From: Bacillus aerolatus
GTDB lineage: Bacteria; Bacillota; Bacilli; Bacillales; Domibacillaceae
Assembly (NCBI RefSeq): GCF_009183655.1
Contig: NZ_WEIO01000002.1
Location: forward strand, 489,064-553,063
Direction: 5' to 3'
DNA: 64,000 bases
Under the pieces are notes generated by a model. That model worked only from the letters and a program-made list of their open reading frames with translations, made no database searches and had not been told where the DNA came from. The translations under genes were made by a program, and so were the position numbers. Every line of letters begins with the position of its first letter. Positions within the stretch are counted from its first letter, which is position 1. Shown one piece after another: positions 46,566 to 55,314 of this stretch.

Positions 46566-46701
46566 AGAAAACGAAAAACCTAGATGAAGCGAACATGCTT
46601 TGTGGCTATTTCTCGGCTTTAGCTGAAACGCAATTTTAATAATATTGTTAATCCGGGGTAAACCTTTTCTTAAAATTCAAGGAATGGATATTACAACATA
46701 A

Positions 46702-46745
46702 AAAGCAGACAAAGACTAATGTAAAATGAAGTCTTTGTCTGCTTT
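46702..46745 (-). terminator. Terminator of the leftward hydroxyacid cluster
   Basis: A perfect 16-bp stem, AAAGCAGACAAAGACT (46702-46717) with AGTCTTTGTCTGCTTT (46730-46745), lies just past the end of the FMN oxidase gene on the minus strand. Confidence 0.88.
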
Positions 46746-46763
46746 GTCGAGCATTTGCTCTAT

Positions 46764-47903
46764 TTATTCTCTTACCATCTTAAGTCTGCCGATTTGTGAT
46801 AAATTGGCGATGCCAGAAAGGGCCAAGGTGGTTTCTGTCTCGTGGAAAAAGCGTTCGAATACTTTTTCCACACCTTGCTGTCCATTTGCAGCTAAACCGT
46901 AAAGAAAAGGACGGCCAATTAGAACGGCGTCAGCCCCTAATGCAAAAGCTTTGACGGCATCAATGCCGCGCCGGATGCCGCTGTCCAGCAGAATAGGCAC
47001 TCTTTTTTGGACAGCTTCGGCAATGGAAGGAAGCGCATCAATGGAGGCAATGACCCCATCAAGCTGCCGGCCGCCGTGATTGGAAACAATGATGCCGTCA
47101 ACGCCATATTCAAGTGCTGTCAGCGCATCTTCTGGATGCAAAATACCTTTTAGTAAAATAGGCAGGTTTGTCTTCTCTTTTAGCTTGGCGATGTGTTTCC
47201 AATGAAGGGAAGGAGTAAGCATGTTCTTCAAAACTGCTGCGACAATAGATTCCTCATCTTGGCTTGTCAGTGACTTCATAAACACAGGATCGCTTATATA
47301 ATTGGCTTTCCCGAAACCTTTGGCAATCGGCGAAAATTGATTGCGAATATCTACTTCACGGAATCCCGGCATAACAGTGTCCACGGTAACAACAATTGCC
47401 TCATAACCGGCTTTTTCTGCTCTTTCCACCATGCTGAAAGAAATTTCTTCGTTACTAGACCAGTATAGTTGAAACCAATTGGAGCCATCCGGGGCAGCCG
47501 CGGCCACTTCTTCGATCGAATGGCTTGCCACTGTGCTTAATACGAAAGGAATATTCATAGCGGCTGCAGCTTTAGCCGATGCCAGCTCTCCTTCAATATG
47601 AGCGAGCTTTTGTACGCCGATTGGTGCGAGTAAAAACGGTCGGGGGTACGTGCGCCCGAATAGAGTGATACTCATATCTGCTTCAGATACGTCGCTCAGC
47701 GTTCTCGGAACAGTCGCCCATTTTGCGAAAGCTTCTACATTTCTTCTCGCTGTTTCTTCTCTTCCCGCACTAGAGCTGGCATAACCATAGCCGCCTTCAA
47801 ACATCATGCCGGCTGCTTTTTCTTCCCACTCTTCAAATGAGATCGGAAAATCTATTTCTTCATCCGGGCTTTTTACTAATCCAATTTGATTGTTATTACT
47901 CAT
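46764..47903 (-). CDS. FMN-dependent alpha-hydroxyacid oxidase / lactate 2-monooxygenase-like
   Basis: A 379-residue TIM-barrel flavoenzyme from ATG 47903 (GAGGT 8 bases upstream). FMN and substrate motifs are APIGVQKLAH, VTVDTVMPGFREVDIRN, LLKGILHPEDAL, and the catalytic SNHGGRQLDG with its His and Arg. DSGIRRGIDAVKAFALGADA follows as the phosphate-binding part. It oxidises L-2-hydroxyacids such as lactate or mandelate to oxoacids, or decarboxylates them if of the monooxygenase type. It is last in a leftward cluster with a symporter, a D-2-hydroxyacid dehydrogenase and an aminotransferase. Confidence 0.88.
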   Translation of the reverse strand: MSNNNQIGLVKSPDEEIDFPISFEEWEEKAAGMMFEGGYGYASSSAGREETARRNVEAFAKWATVPRTLSDVSEADMSITLFGRTYPRPFLLAPIGVQKLAHIEGELASAKAAAAMNIPFVLSTVASHSIEEVAAAAPDGSNWFQLYWSSNEEISFSMVERAEKAGYEAIVVTVDTVMPGFREVDIRNQFSPIAKGFGKANYISDPVFMKSLTSQDEESIVAAVLKNMLTPSLHWKHIAKLKEKTNLPILLKGILHPEDALTALEYGVDGIIVSNHGGRQLDGVIASIDALPSIAEAVQKRVPILLDSGIRRGIDAVKAFALGADAVLIGRPFLYGLAANGQQGVEKVFERFFHETETTLALSGIANLSQIGRLKMVRE

Positions 47904-48059
47904 ATTCAATACCTCACTTTAGTAGATGTGTTTACAAAACTGTAACATTGCATGAACTTTAATAAGAATTAGGAATATTCAATAGCGTTCTTTCTCTTGA
48001 CTCGTTTCTTTGAATCTGGATACAAGACACTCTCAAAATGGATGCATTTATGAAAGCGC

Positions 48060-49472
48060 TTAACCTTTTATGTCCGCATCTAATCCTTCCATTTCAAGCT
48101 CTTGAGAAGGAGCAGTTAAATATGACATCGACACAATGGTAATAAGGCTGACTCCTAATCCGCATAAAATGGGAATGACGGAGCTGGATCCATATAATAT
48201 CAATCCGATCACTACAACGACAGAGCTGGATAAAATAGAATAGAAGGCTGCTTTAGCTGTGGTTTTCTTCCAAAAGAATCCGAGAACAATAGGGAAGAAT
48301 AATGAGCCAGATAAAATGGCAAAAGCTGTGTCTAAAGCTACCAGAACACTCTGAATCCAAAGGGCGAGAATAATTGAAATAACGCCGATTGTTAATGTGG
48401 TCATCCGTGAAACCATGAGAACTCGCTTATCATTTAAATCCTGCTTGGTAAAGCGTATAATTATATCATTAACAATAGTCGTCGAGGTGGCTATTAATGT
48501 TCCTGAAGCAGTAGACATTAAGGCAGAGAGCACACTGGCTACCACAATTCCAAATAACCCCGCTGGAAGTGTAGCTTCAGCTATAGCCGCAAAAGCATCT
48601 TGCGGGTTATCCAATTGAGGAAGTAGAGCAAAGGCACACATGCCAATGATACTCACAGCGATAGCATACAAATAAGCGTACCCCGCTGCTCCCAATAGAC
48701 CGTATTTAGCTATTTTGGACGTTCGAGCTGTGAAAAGCCGTTGCCACATGTCCTGACCAACAACAATACTAAGGGTATACAACAATAAACTTTTAAGAAT
48801 AAATGCTGCACCTATGCTGTTCCATTCAAAATAAGCGGATGGGATTTGTTCATGCAGTGCTGTCCATCCACCTACTTTTGAAAGGCTTATCGGCAGCATA
48901 ACAAAGAAAATTCCCGCAGTCATTATGACTAATTGGATAATATCTGTCATGCTGATAGACCACATTCCACCGAGCACAGTATAAAATAATACAGCGCCTC
49001 CCCCGACTATCATAGAAAGCGCTAGATCCCAGCCAAGCCATACATGTAAAACAGTCCCCATCCCCGCGACTTGCCCTACTGTAAGCATGAAGGTATACGT
49101 ACAAGAAACCAAGGAACTTATTATCCTTGCTTCTACATTAAAACGTTTTTCTAACATCTCGCTCATAGTCGTCACTTTTTGACCATGTATTTTTTTAGCA
49201 AAAAAGACGCCAAGTAGAACCATACCTGTCCCTATTCCAAGCAAATACCACATGCCCGATATTCCAGATTCATAAGCTAATGTTGCTGTTCCAAGCGTAG
49301 AGCCGCCGCCAATTATTAAGGCGGCTACACAAGCGAGATACAAACGCATGCCTAGATTTCTGCCTGCAACCGCATAATCTTCTGCCGTCTTCGCCCGTCT
49401 TGCACCCCATACTCCAAAAAAAACAATAACAGCAAAATAAGCAACCATTACTAAAATATCTAAACTGTTCAC
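48060..49472 (-). CDS. Sodium:solute symporter (SSS family), leftward cluster
   Basis: A 470-residue transporter from GTG 49472 with GGGGAGGAA upstream; the longer frame lacks such a site. It has about thirteen helices, SSS motifs AEDYAVAGRNLGMRLYLACV and GGMWSISMTDIIQLVIM, and the mid-protein SALMSTASGTLIATSTTIVND. The substrate is probably a small carboxylate or amino acid handled by the neighbouring enzymes. It resembles the symporter at 55315 only at family level. Confidence 0.88.
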   Translation of the reverse strand: MNSLDILVMVAYFAVIVFFGVWGARRAKTAEDYAVAGRNLGMRLYLACVAALIIGGGSTLGTATLAYESGISGMWYLLGIGTGMVLLGVFFAKKIHGQKVTTMSEMLEKRFNVEARIISSLVSCTYTFMLTVGQVAGMGTVLHVWLGWDLALSMIVGGGAVLFYTVLGGMWSISMTDIIQLVIMTAGIFFVMLPISLSKVGGWTALHEQIPSAYFEWNSIGAAFILKSLLLYTLSIVVGQDMWQRLFTARTSKIAKYGLLGAAGYAYLYAIAVSIIGMCAFALLPQLDNPQDAFAAIAEATLPAGLFGIVVASVLSALMSTASGTLIATSTTIVNDIIIRFTKQDLNDKRVLMVSRMTTLTIGVISIILALWIQSVLVALDTAFAILSGSLFFPIVLGFFWKKTTAKAAFYSILSSSVVVVIGLILYGSSSVIPILCGLGVSLITIVSMSYLTAPSQELEMEGLDADIKG

Positions 49473-49657
49473 TATATTCCTCCCCGGTAGTAATAACAAT
49501 TAATATTTTTCTAAAAAGGTGTCCATCTTAAGATGAATTTCTGAACACCCTTTCACAAGAGGTTTGCTTCAAAGTAAAATTAAGCGTGATAAAGAGGTCC
49601 GCGCCAAATAAAAACGATTGTGGCCTCTACCAAATAAAGAACTATGACCTAAGTTTA

Positions 49658-50644
49658 TTAAACTTTCATCTGCGGCTCGTTCAAGGTGTGGGATAAAGGT
49701 TTTCCTGAAACTCCATCTATAATAGCTTGTGTTGTTTTTTCCCTTAACTGAGAGATAGATTCTTCTGAAAAGTATGAAGCGTGAGGCGTGATCAGTACTT
49801 CTTCCATCGCCAGCAACGGATGATCCGGTGCTGGGGGTTCCTGTTCTAAAACATCGAGCCCTGCTCCAGCTATGTGTCCTTCTTCAATCAGCTTCTTTAA
49901 ATCATTCTCGTTTATTACACCACCACGGCATGTGTTAATCACAAATGCTCCTTTAGGCAGCTGCTTGAGTCGCTCATAATTGAGAAGGTTTTTCGTCTCT
50001 GGCGTCAATGGCACATGAAGACTGAGAACGTGTGATTGCTTCAGAAGATCATCTAACGATACAGATTCCACTCCATGTTGATCGAAGACTTCTTTAGAAA
50101 TATACTCATCATGGGCTAAGCGGCGGACATCGAATGGCTTCATCTTTGCGGAAACCATACGGGCAATGCGGCCAAAGCCAAGCAGCCCTACCGTTCTTTC
50201 ACTGAACCGATGAATCGGCAGCGTATCCAAAGGATCCCATTTTCCTTCTCTAACTTTGCGGTTATATGAAGATAAGCGGCGGGTCACCGAAAGTATGAGA
50301 GCAACCGTATGATTGGAAACCTCCTCCGCACAATAATCCGGCACATGCGAAACAGTAATTCCTTTTTGAGTAGCCGCCTCTACATCTACATGGTTATAGC
50401 CCACTCCCGATATAGAGATGACTTTGCAAGACTCCAGCCTTTCAATGAGGTCTGCTCTGCATTGAAACCCTACTTGCGCTACTACACCATCCGCATAAGG
50501 AGCATAAAGAGGCAAATCTTCTTCCAGGTTTTCCGACCGTGTTACCTTGACCTCAAAATTGTATTGTTCATACATACTTTTTTCTAACTCATGGTTATTC
50601 CATTCATCGTCTAAAATCCAAACTAAATACCGTCCGTCTTTCAC
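49658..50644 (-). CDS. D-isomer-specific 2-hydroxyacid dehydrogenase
   Basis: A 328-residue NAD-dependent dehydrogenase starting at GTG. The Rossmann motif is TVGLLGFGRIARMVSAKMKP. The catalytic Arg is in INTCRGGVINE, the Glu in GLDVLEQEPP and the His in ITPHASYFSEES. It interconverts D-2-hydroxyacids and 2-oxoacids (phosphoglycerate/glyoxylate/C-terminal-binding-protein branch). Between the HisC-like aminotransferase (20 bases upstream) and the symporter, it could reduce the oxoacid made by the transaminase or oxidise an imported hydroxyacid. Confidence 0.9.
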   Translation of the reverse strand: MKDGRYLVWILDDEWNNHELEKSMYEQYNFEVKVTRSENLEEDLPLYAPYADGVVAQVGFQCRADLIERLESCKVISISGVGYNHVDVEAATQKGITVSHVPDYCAEEVSNHTVALILSVTRRLSSYNRKVREGKWDPLDTLPIHRFSERTVGLLGFGRIARMVSAKMKPFDVRRLAHDEYISKEVFDQHGVESVSLDDLLKQSHVLSLHVPLTPETKNLLNYERLKQLPKGAFVINTCRGGVINENDLKKLIEEGHIAGAGLDVLEQEPPAPDHPLLAMEEVLITPHASYFSEESISQLREKTTQAIIDGVSGKPLSHTLNEPQMKV

Positions 50645-50663
50645 TCTATTTTCTCTCCCTTTT

Positions 50664-51773
50664 TTATGATGTAGTTAGTTTATAGCTTGCTTTGCGTAAC
50701 GCTTTGATGAGTCGTTCATTCTGCTCAGATGAACCGATAGTAATACGAGCGTGTGTCTGCAAGCCCCATGCGATACAAGGACGGATGAGTATGCCTTCTT
50801 TCATCAACGCTTCAAAAAGCTGCATGACATCTTCTTTTAAATCTACAAACAGAAAATTAGCGTGCGATTCGGTCACATGATAACCAAAAGCTCGAAGTTC
50901 TTTTATCAGCATTTTCATCTCTTGCTTGTTTTTCTGCAGCGTCTTGTTTTTATATTCTTCATCATCGAGAGCAGCGACAGCGCCCGCATTCGCAATGCGG
51001 TTTGCTGCAAAAGGTTCCCTTACGGCTTGTACAGGAGCAATATGCTCTTTACTTGCAGCTGCATATCCAATTCTCGTTCCAGCCAATCCATACAATTTTG
51101 AAAATGTACGAACGAAGATTACCGGATACCCTGCTTTTACAAAGTCAGGGCCTGTGCGGTATCCTTCACGCCCGATGAACTCAGCGTAGGCTTCATCCAG
51201 CACCACGACAACGTGCGGCGGTACTTGTTTCAGAAATGTTTCAAGTTGATCTTCTTCCACAATCGTACCGGTCGGGTTATTAGGATTACAGATAAAAATA
51301 AGTTTAGTCTTATCATTAACTGCGGAGAGAATCGCCTGAAGGTCAAACGTATAAACCTCAGTAGTAGGAACCTCTACCGGCGTTCCTTCCATGAGTAGTG
51401 TAATCGTTCTGTAGGCGGGAAATGTAGGGGTGCAATAGATGACTTCATCACCAGGATTGATGTAGGCGCTTCCAATTAACGTAATAACATTGTCGGCACC
51501 ATTTCCTACTATGATTTGATCAGAATCAATATTGTGTAAGTTTCCGAGCTTTTTTCGAAGTTCTCTGCATGTTGCCTCTGGATACAGCTGGCTGTCCAGC
51601 ACAGCTTGTTGCATCGCTTCGACCGCTTTCGGTGATGGCCCAAATGGATTTTCATTAGAAGCTAAACGAATAATCTCTTCTAATCCTAATTCTTTTTTTA
51701 CATCTTCGATCGCCTTTCCTGGAATGTACGGCTTTAACTTTGTTGCACTTCTACGCCATAGTTCTTGATTCAA
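50664..51773 (-). CDS. hisC: HisC-type PLP aminotransferase
   Basis: A 369-residue class I/II aminotransferase with a TTG start fixed by AGGAGGT 8 bases away. The N-terminus LASNENPFGPSPKAVEAM, mid VFICNPNNPTGTIVEE-like segment and the PLP lysine in RTFSKLYGLAGTRIGYA match histidinol-phosphate aminotransferase. No other histidine genes are near. HisC-type enzymes often transaminate aromatic amino acids, so a catabolic or aromatic role in this cluster is at least as likely as histidine synthesis. Confidence 0.85.
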   Translation of the reverse strand: MNQELWRRSATKLKPYIPGKAIEDVKKELGLEEIIRLASNENPFGPSPKAVEAMQQAVLDSQLYPEATCRELRKKLGNLHNIDSDQIIVGNGADNVITLIGSAYINPGDEVIYCTPTFPAYRTITLLMEGTPVEVPTTEVYTFDLQAILSAVNDKTKLIFICNPNNPTGTIVEEDQLETFLKQVPPHVVVVLDEAYAEFIGREGYRTGPDFVKAGYPVIFVRTFSKLYGLAGTRIGYAAASKEHIAPVQAVREPFAANRIANAGAVAALDDEEYKNKTLQKNKQEMKMLIKELRAFGYHVTESHANFLFVDLKEDVMQLFEALMKEGILIRPCIAWGLQTHARITIGSSEQNERLIKALRKASYKLTTS

Positions 51774-52131
51774 TGATTGATACCTCCTGACATATGATTA
51801 ATGCTACTTCCTATTTTGCTTCTTCTGCTAGACGAATCGCTTCATCCATCTTTTCGTATTCAGTTTAGTCCTTTGATAACGTTTCACTCGGCTTTGTGTA
51901 GTTATACTTATTTCTTTATGCCTTCTATTTGTGTTAATTTCATTTTAATACTGAATATTCAGAAAATAAATTATAATTTAATGATACTTTTATGATTTTT
52001 TTAAAAACAAGCTCTTTTATATTTGGAAAATCAACATTATAAGACGTATTTTTGATCAAATTTTTTAATAAACCAACAATAATTGATTATTTTATAAAAA
52101 AAGAAGGGAGGGTGCTCTTCTTTTTGTACTC
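51774..52131. other. Intergenic stretch, AT-rich, nothing firm
   Basis: This stretch should hold the promoter of the leftward cluster, but I cannot single one out. On the minus strand a 17-codon tail, TEYEKMDEAIRLAEEAK and stop (about 51821-51874), may be the end of a lost enzyme gene. Confidence 0.3.
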
Positions 52132-52316
52132 TTATACATAAAGCTGGCCACCGTTTACCTGCAGCCATTCTTTTCTTTCTTCGTAATCTGGCAGCAGCAC
52201 CCGTGATGTACCCCAGTATGCCTGTGTATGATTCATTTCCTTCAAATGCGCGAGTTCATGTGCCAGCACATAATCGACCATCGAAACGGGCGCTAAAAAG
52301 ATGCGCCAATTCAGAA
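52132..52316 (-). pseudogene. Remnant of YgjP/DUF45-type metallopeptidase
   Basis: The minus-strand frame from 52316 to the stop at 52132 reads LNWRIFLAPVSMVDYVLAHE, then LAHLKEMNHTQAYW, then LLPDYEERKEWLQVNGGQLYV. HELAH is the zinc HExxH motif, and the later MNH and DYxERKxWL features are characteristic of the YgjP family. The N-terminal two thirds are missing. This family is commonly encoded beside type I restriction subunit R, and an HsdR remnant lies 5.6 kb away. Confidence 0.68.
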
Positions 52317-52373
52317 GAAAAAAGAGATGGACCTGTATACTAGTGTCTCACTAGCTTTAGATCCCATCTCTTT
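52315..52373 (-). terminator. Hairpin reading leftward
   Basis: AAAGAGATGG (52321-52330) pairs with CCATCTCTTT (52364-52373), with an inner CTAGTG/CACTAG palindrome. On the minus strand it is followed by TTTTTTCTTC. It does not match a living gene. Bases 52374-52647 to the right hold only the promoter region of the CdaR-like gene. Confidence 0.5.
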
Positions 52374-52647
52374 ATTACATAAAAAATAACCCAACTCCAG
52401 CCTCAGTAGCGAAGAAAGGTTATCTTTTTAAGTATTATCAGCTTCACCGAAGTAGCAAAGAAAATAATACTTAACCGTATCATTAAATTAAGTTAATCGT
52501 AACTTTATTGTTTTTGATATTTCCTCGGTCTAATTTCTGCACACAAAACCTCCCTGGAGAACAAATATTATGAGAAAATAAAAAATAAGAAAAAATTCAT
52601 ATGAGTAATTTAACGGCAAAGCGTGAAATCCAAGGGGGGGTACAAGT

Positions 52648-53856
52648 ATGTTAGAAGATATTGCGCAGAAGATCGCCGCTTCAACGAGCGAGATTGTTGG
52701 CCACGAAGTGATTATAACTGATGAACGCTCCATAATCATTGGTTCGAGTGATCCTTCCAGGCTGGGTGATTTCCATGAAGCATCTGTTCAAATCATTAAG
52801 ACAGGTAAGCCTAACCCGGATACGATGAATATCGATAAAATGGAAGGAACCAAACCGGGGTTTGCTTTGCCCATTGAACTGTTCAATAAAAACATTGGTT
52901 CATTCGGGATAACAGGTGAAAAAGAAAAGGTAAAGAAATATTGTTATCTCTTAAAAAAGTATATCGAAACGATGCTTTATCAAGAAATGTATATGAAATC
53001 CACACTTCTTCGGGAACAAGCAGTGAAAAACTTAATACAGGAGATTTCCGTTTTTGATCCTAAGAAAAGCGATGAGTCTTACTTGCTGTCCAGAGGCCAC
53101 GAACTAGGGTATGACTTGCAGCCACCGCATATAGCAATTGTGGTCGACCTCTTCCGTTTTGAAGAAGTCACGAAACAAATATATGAAAAAGCGGAGGGGC
53201 AACAATCCGCTGAGATGCAAATTCAATCGTTTAAGTTGGATGTGTTAGCGATTATACAAAGGACTTTTCGCAAGCCTAATGATTTAATTGCTGCTATGCA
53301 AGACGATAAATTTATTATTTTGCCCGCCTTGTCTGTCCAGTTTTCGGAAAGCAGAGTAATCAAAGAGATTAAAGATAAGTGTTTGAGTATGATCTCTGAA
53401 TTTGAAACAAAAGGGTTTTCTGCATCCATTGGGATCGGCGCTATCGCAAAGAATATTAACGAATTAAGCCAGTCCTATAAAGATGCATGGAGAGCTTTGA
53501 AAATCGGAAAAAAGCTGAACGCTTCTCCGGGCGTCTTTTTTATTCACGATTTGTTTTTTGAAGACTTAGTATCAAGTATTCAAAAAGATTTATCCAAGCG
53601 CTACATATTAAATATGCTGACCACCTTGCAGGAGCAGCCTGACTGGGAAGACTTATCAAAAACTATTTGCGCATGGTGTGAATCAGGATTTAACCAAAAA
53701 AACGCCGCCAATATGTTATTCATTCACAGAAATACGTTGCATTATCGCTTGAATAAAATCCATGAAATCAGCGGTATTGATCTAAAAAATTATAAGAATG
53801 CTTTCATGCTTTATCTTGCAGTACTGATGGCTAATATGGGTACTCCTGAGGTATAA
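52648..53856 (+). CDS. CdaR/PucR-type transcriptional regulator (sugar-diacid regulator family)
   Basis: A 402-residue regulator. The N-terminal 130 residues match the putative sugar-diacid recognition domain (LEDIAQKIAASTSEIVGHEV start). A degenerate GGDEF-like middle and the C-terminal HTH_30 (NAANMLFIHRNTLHYRLNKI) follow. Such proteins activate uptake and catabolic genes for hydroxy/dicarboxylic acids or, in the PucR branch, purines and amino acids. It is divergent from the leftward cluster and upstream of the D-amino-acid dehydrogenase and symporter. It probably controls one or both. The start has AAGGGGGG 8 bases upstream. Confidence 0.86.
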   Translation: MLEDIAQKIAASTSEIVGHEVIITDERSIIIGSSDPSRLGDFHEASVQIIKTGKPNPDTMNIDKMEGTKPGFALPIELFNKNIGSFGITGEKEKVKKYCYLLKKYIETMLYQEMYMKSTLLREQAVKNLIQEISVFDPKKSDESYLLSRGHELGYDLQPPHIAIVVDLFRFEEVTKQIYEKAEGQQSAEMQIQSFKLDVLAIIQRTFRKPNDLIAAMQDDKFIILPALSVQFSESRVIKEIKDKCLSMISEFETKGFSASIGIGAIAKNINELSQSYKDAWRALKIGKKLNASPGVFFIHDLFFEDLVSSIQKDLSKRYILNMLTTLQEQPDWEDLSKTICAWCESGFNQKNAANMLFIHRNTLHYRLNKIHEISGIDLKNYKNAFMLYLAVLMANMGTPEV

Positions 53857-54033
53857 ATTTACTTTACGAAACCTAGTAACTGTTTATGATTGTGCAAAAA
53901 GCGAAAAAATTTCTATAAAATGCTCTTAAATATTGGGCACATGAAACAATGTATAATTCGTTCTCCAATAATAAAATTAAATAAATTATCAGAAAATTTA
54001 AAAATGCGTTTTTCAAGAAAGGAGCATATGGGC

Positions 54034-55284
54034 ATGAAAGAGAAAGTTGTTATTATTGGAGGCGGCATCATTGGTCTTTCAAGTGCTTATTACCTGACAC
54101 AAAAGGGATTTGAGGTGATTGTTCTTGATAAAGGAGAATTTGGAGAGGCGTGCTCGAAAGGAAATCAAGGATGGATATGCCCTGCTTTACATGAACCTGT
54201 TCCGGCTCCGGGTTTAATGACAGAATCATTTAAGATGCTGCTGCAAAAAGACAGCCCTTTGTATATTAAGCCCTCTGCGCTCCCGCAGTTATCCGGCTGG
54301 GTGACCCAGTTTATGAAGTATTGTAATGAACGTGACTTTGAAGCGGGAGAAACGGCCCTTTTAACACTCAGTCAGTCAACACTAAAATTGTTTGATTCGC
54401 TTCAATCTGAAGGCTTGGACTTTGAATTGCATAAGAAAGGGATATTATTCGCTTTTTTGAATCAGGAAAACCTCAATCAAAAAATGAAAAGGTTAGAAAA
54501 CGGAGCGGATGCTCATGGCCATGAATCCCCAGTTACTCTAAGTGCAGCAGAAGTGCAGGAGCTTGAACCAAGTCTGTCTAATAGAGTGATCGGGGGGATT
54601 TTGCTTTCAAAACAGTATCATATTAGACCGGAAACTTTTTCTAAAGCGCTTACAAAACGGTTGCTCGCTTCAGGCGCTGATTTACGGGCAAACACAGAAG
54701 TGATCGATATCGAAAGACAAGACAAGGAAGTCATTGCTGTTAAAACAAAAACAGAGCGGATCGAAGCGGATCATTTCCTAATAGCTACTGGAGCGTGGTC
54801 AGGCACTTTGGCAAAGAGAATAGGATACAGCCTCCCTTTAACCGCTGGCAAAGGCTATAGCATCACGACAACTAATCCAACAGTAAAAATCCAGCGTCCT
54901 CTTTACTTGGGTGATGTGAAAGCGGGGATCACGCCGTTTAACAACGCTGTAAGAATAGGCGGAACAATGGAATTGTCGGGAATTAACACTAATCTTGATA
55001 AAAAGCGGGTACAAGGGATCCGATCCGCCGTTTCCAATTATCTAAATGAAAATTTAACAGGTGATACAGAAGAAGAATGGACAGGGATGCGGCCGATGAC
55101 TCCGGATGGGCTCCCGGTTTTAGGGAGAGTGCCAAACTATAAAAACCTTTTCGTTTCAACCGGTCATGGGATGGTTGGTATGGCAATGGCGCCTGCTACA
55201 GGAAAGATTATGTCGGATTTGATCCATTCGGGACAAACCGAATTTAATATACAGCCATTTGAACCGAACCGCTTTGCTGTATGA
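54034..55284 (+). CDS. dadA: D-amino-acid dehydrogenase-like FAD oxidoreductase (DadA-like)
   Basis: A 416-residue protein when started at ATG 54034, 9 bases after GAAAGGAG; the upstream extension in frame shows no domain. The dinucleotide motif is VVIIGGGIIGLSSAYYL, followed by ACSKGNQGWICPALHEPVPA as in the DadA group. The C-terminal EEWTGMRPMTPDGLPVLG with STGHGMVGMAMAP is the family flavin motif. It oxidatively deaminates D-amino acids or related N-substituted amino acids, passing electrons to quinone. A symporter follows after 30 bases, probably for its substrate. Confidence 0.87.
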   Translation: MKEKVVIIGGGIIGLSSAYYLTQKGFEVIVLDKGEFGEACSKGNQGWICPALHEPVPAPGLMTESFKMLLQKDSPLYIKPSALPQLSGWVTQFMKYCNERDFEAGETALLTLSQSTLKLFDSLQSEGLDFELHKKGILFAFLNQENLNQKMKRLENGADAHGHESPVTLSAAEVQELEPSLSNRVIGGILLSKQYHIRPETFSKALTKRLLASGADLRANTEVIDIERQDKEVIAVKTKTERIEADHFLIATGAWSGTLAKRIGYSLPLTAGKGYSITTTNPTVKIQRPLYLGDVKAGITPFNNAVRIGGTMELSGINTNLDKKRVQGIRSAVSNYLNENLTGDTEEEWTGMRPMTPDGLPVLGRVPNYKNLFVSTGHGMVGMAMAPATGKIMSDLIHSGQTEFNIQPFEPNRFAV

Positions 55285-55314
55285 GTAACGAATAATGAAA
55301 ATACAGGGGGGATA

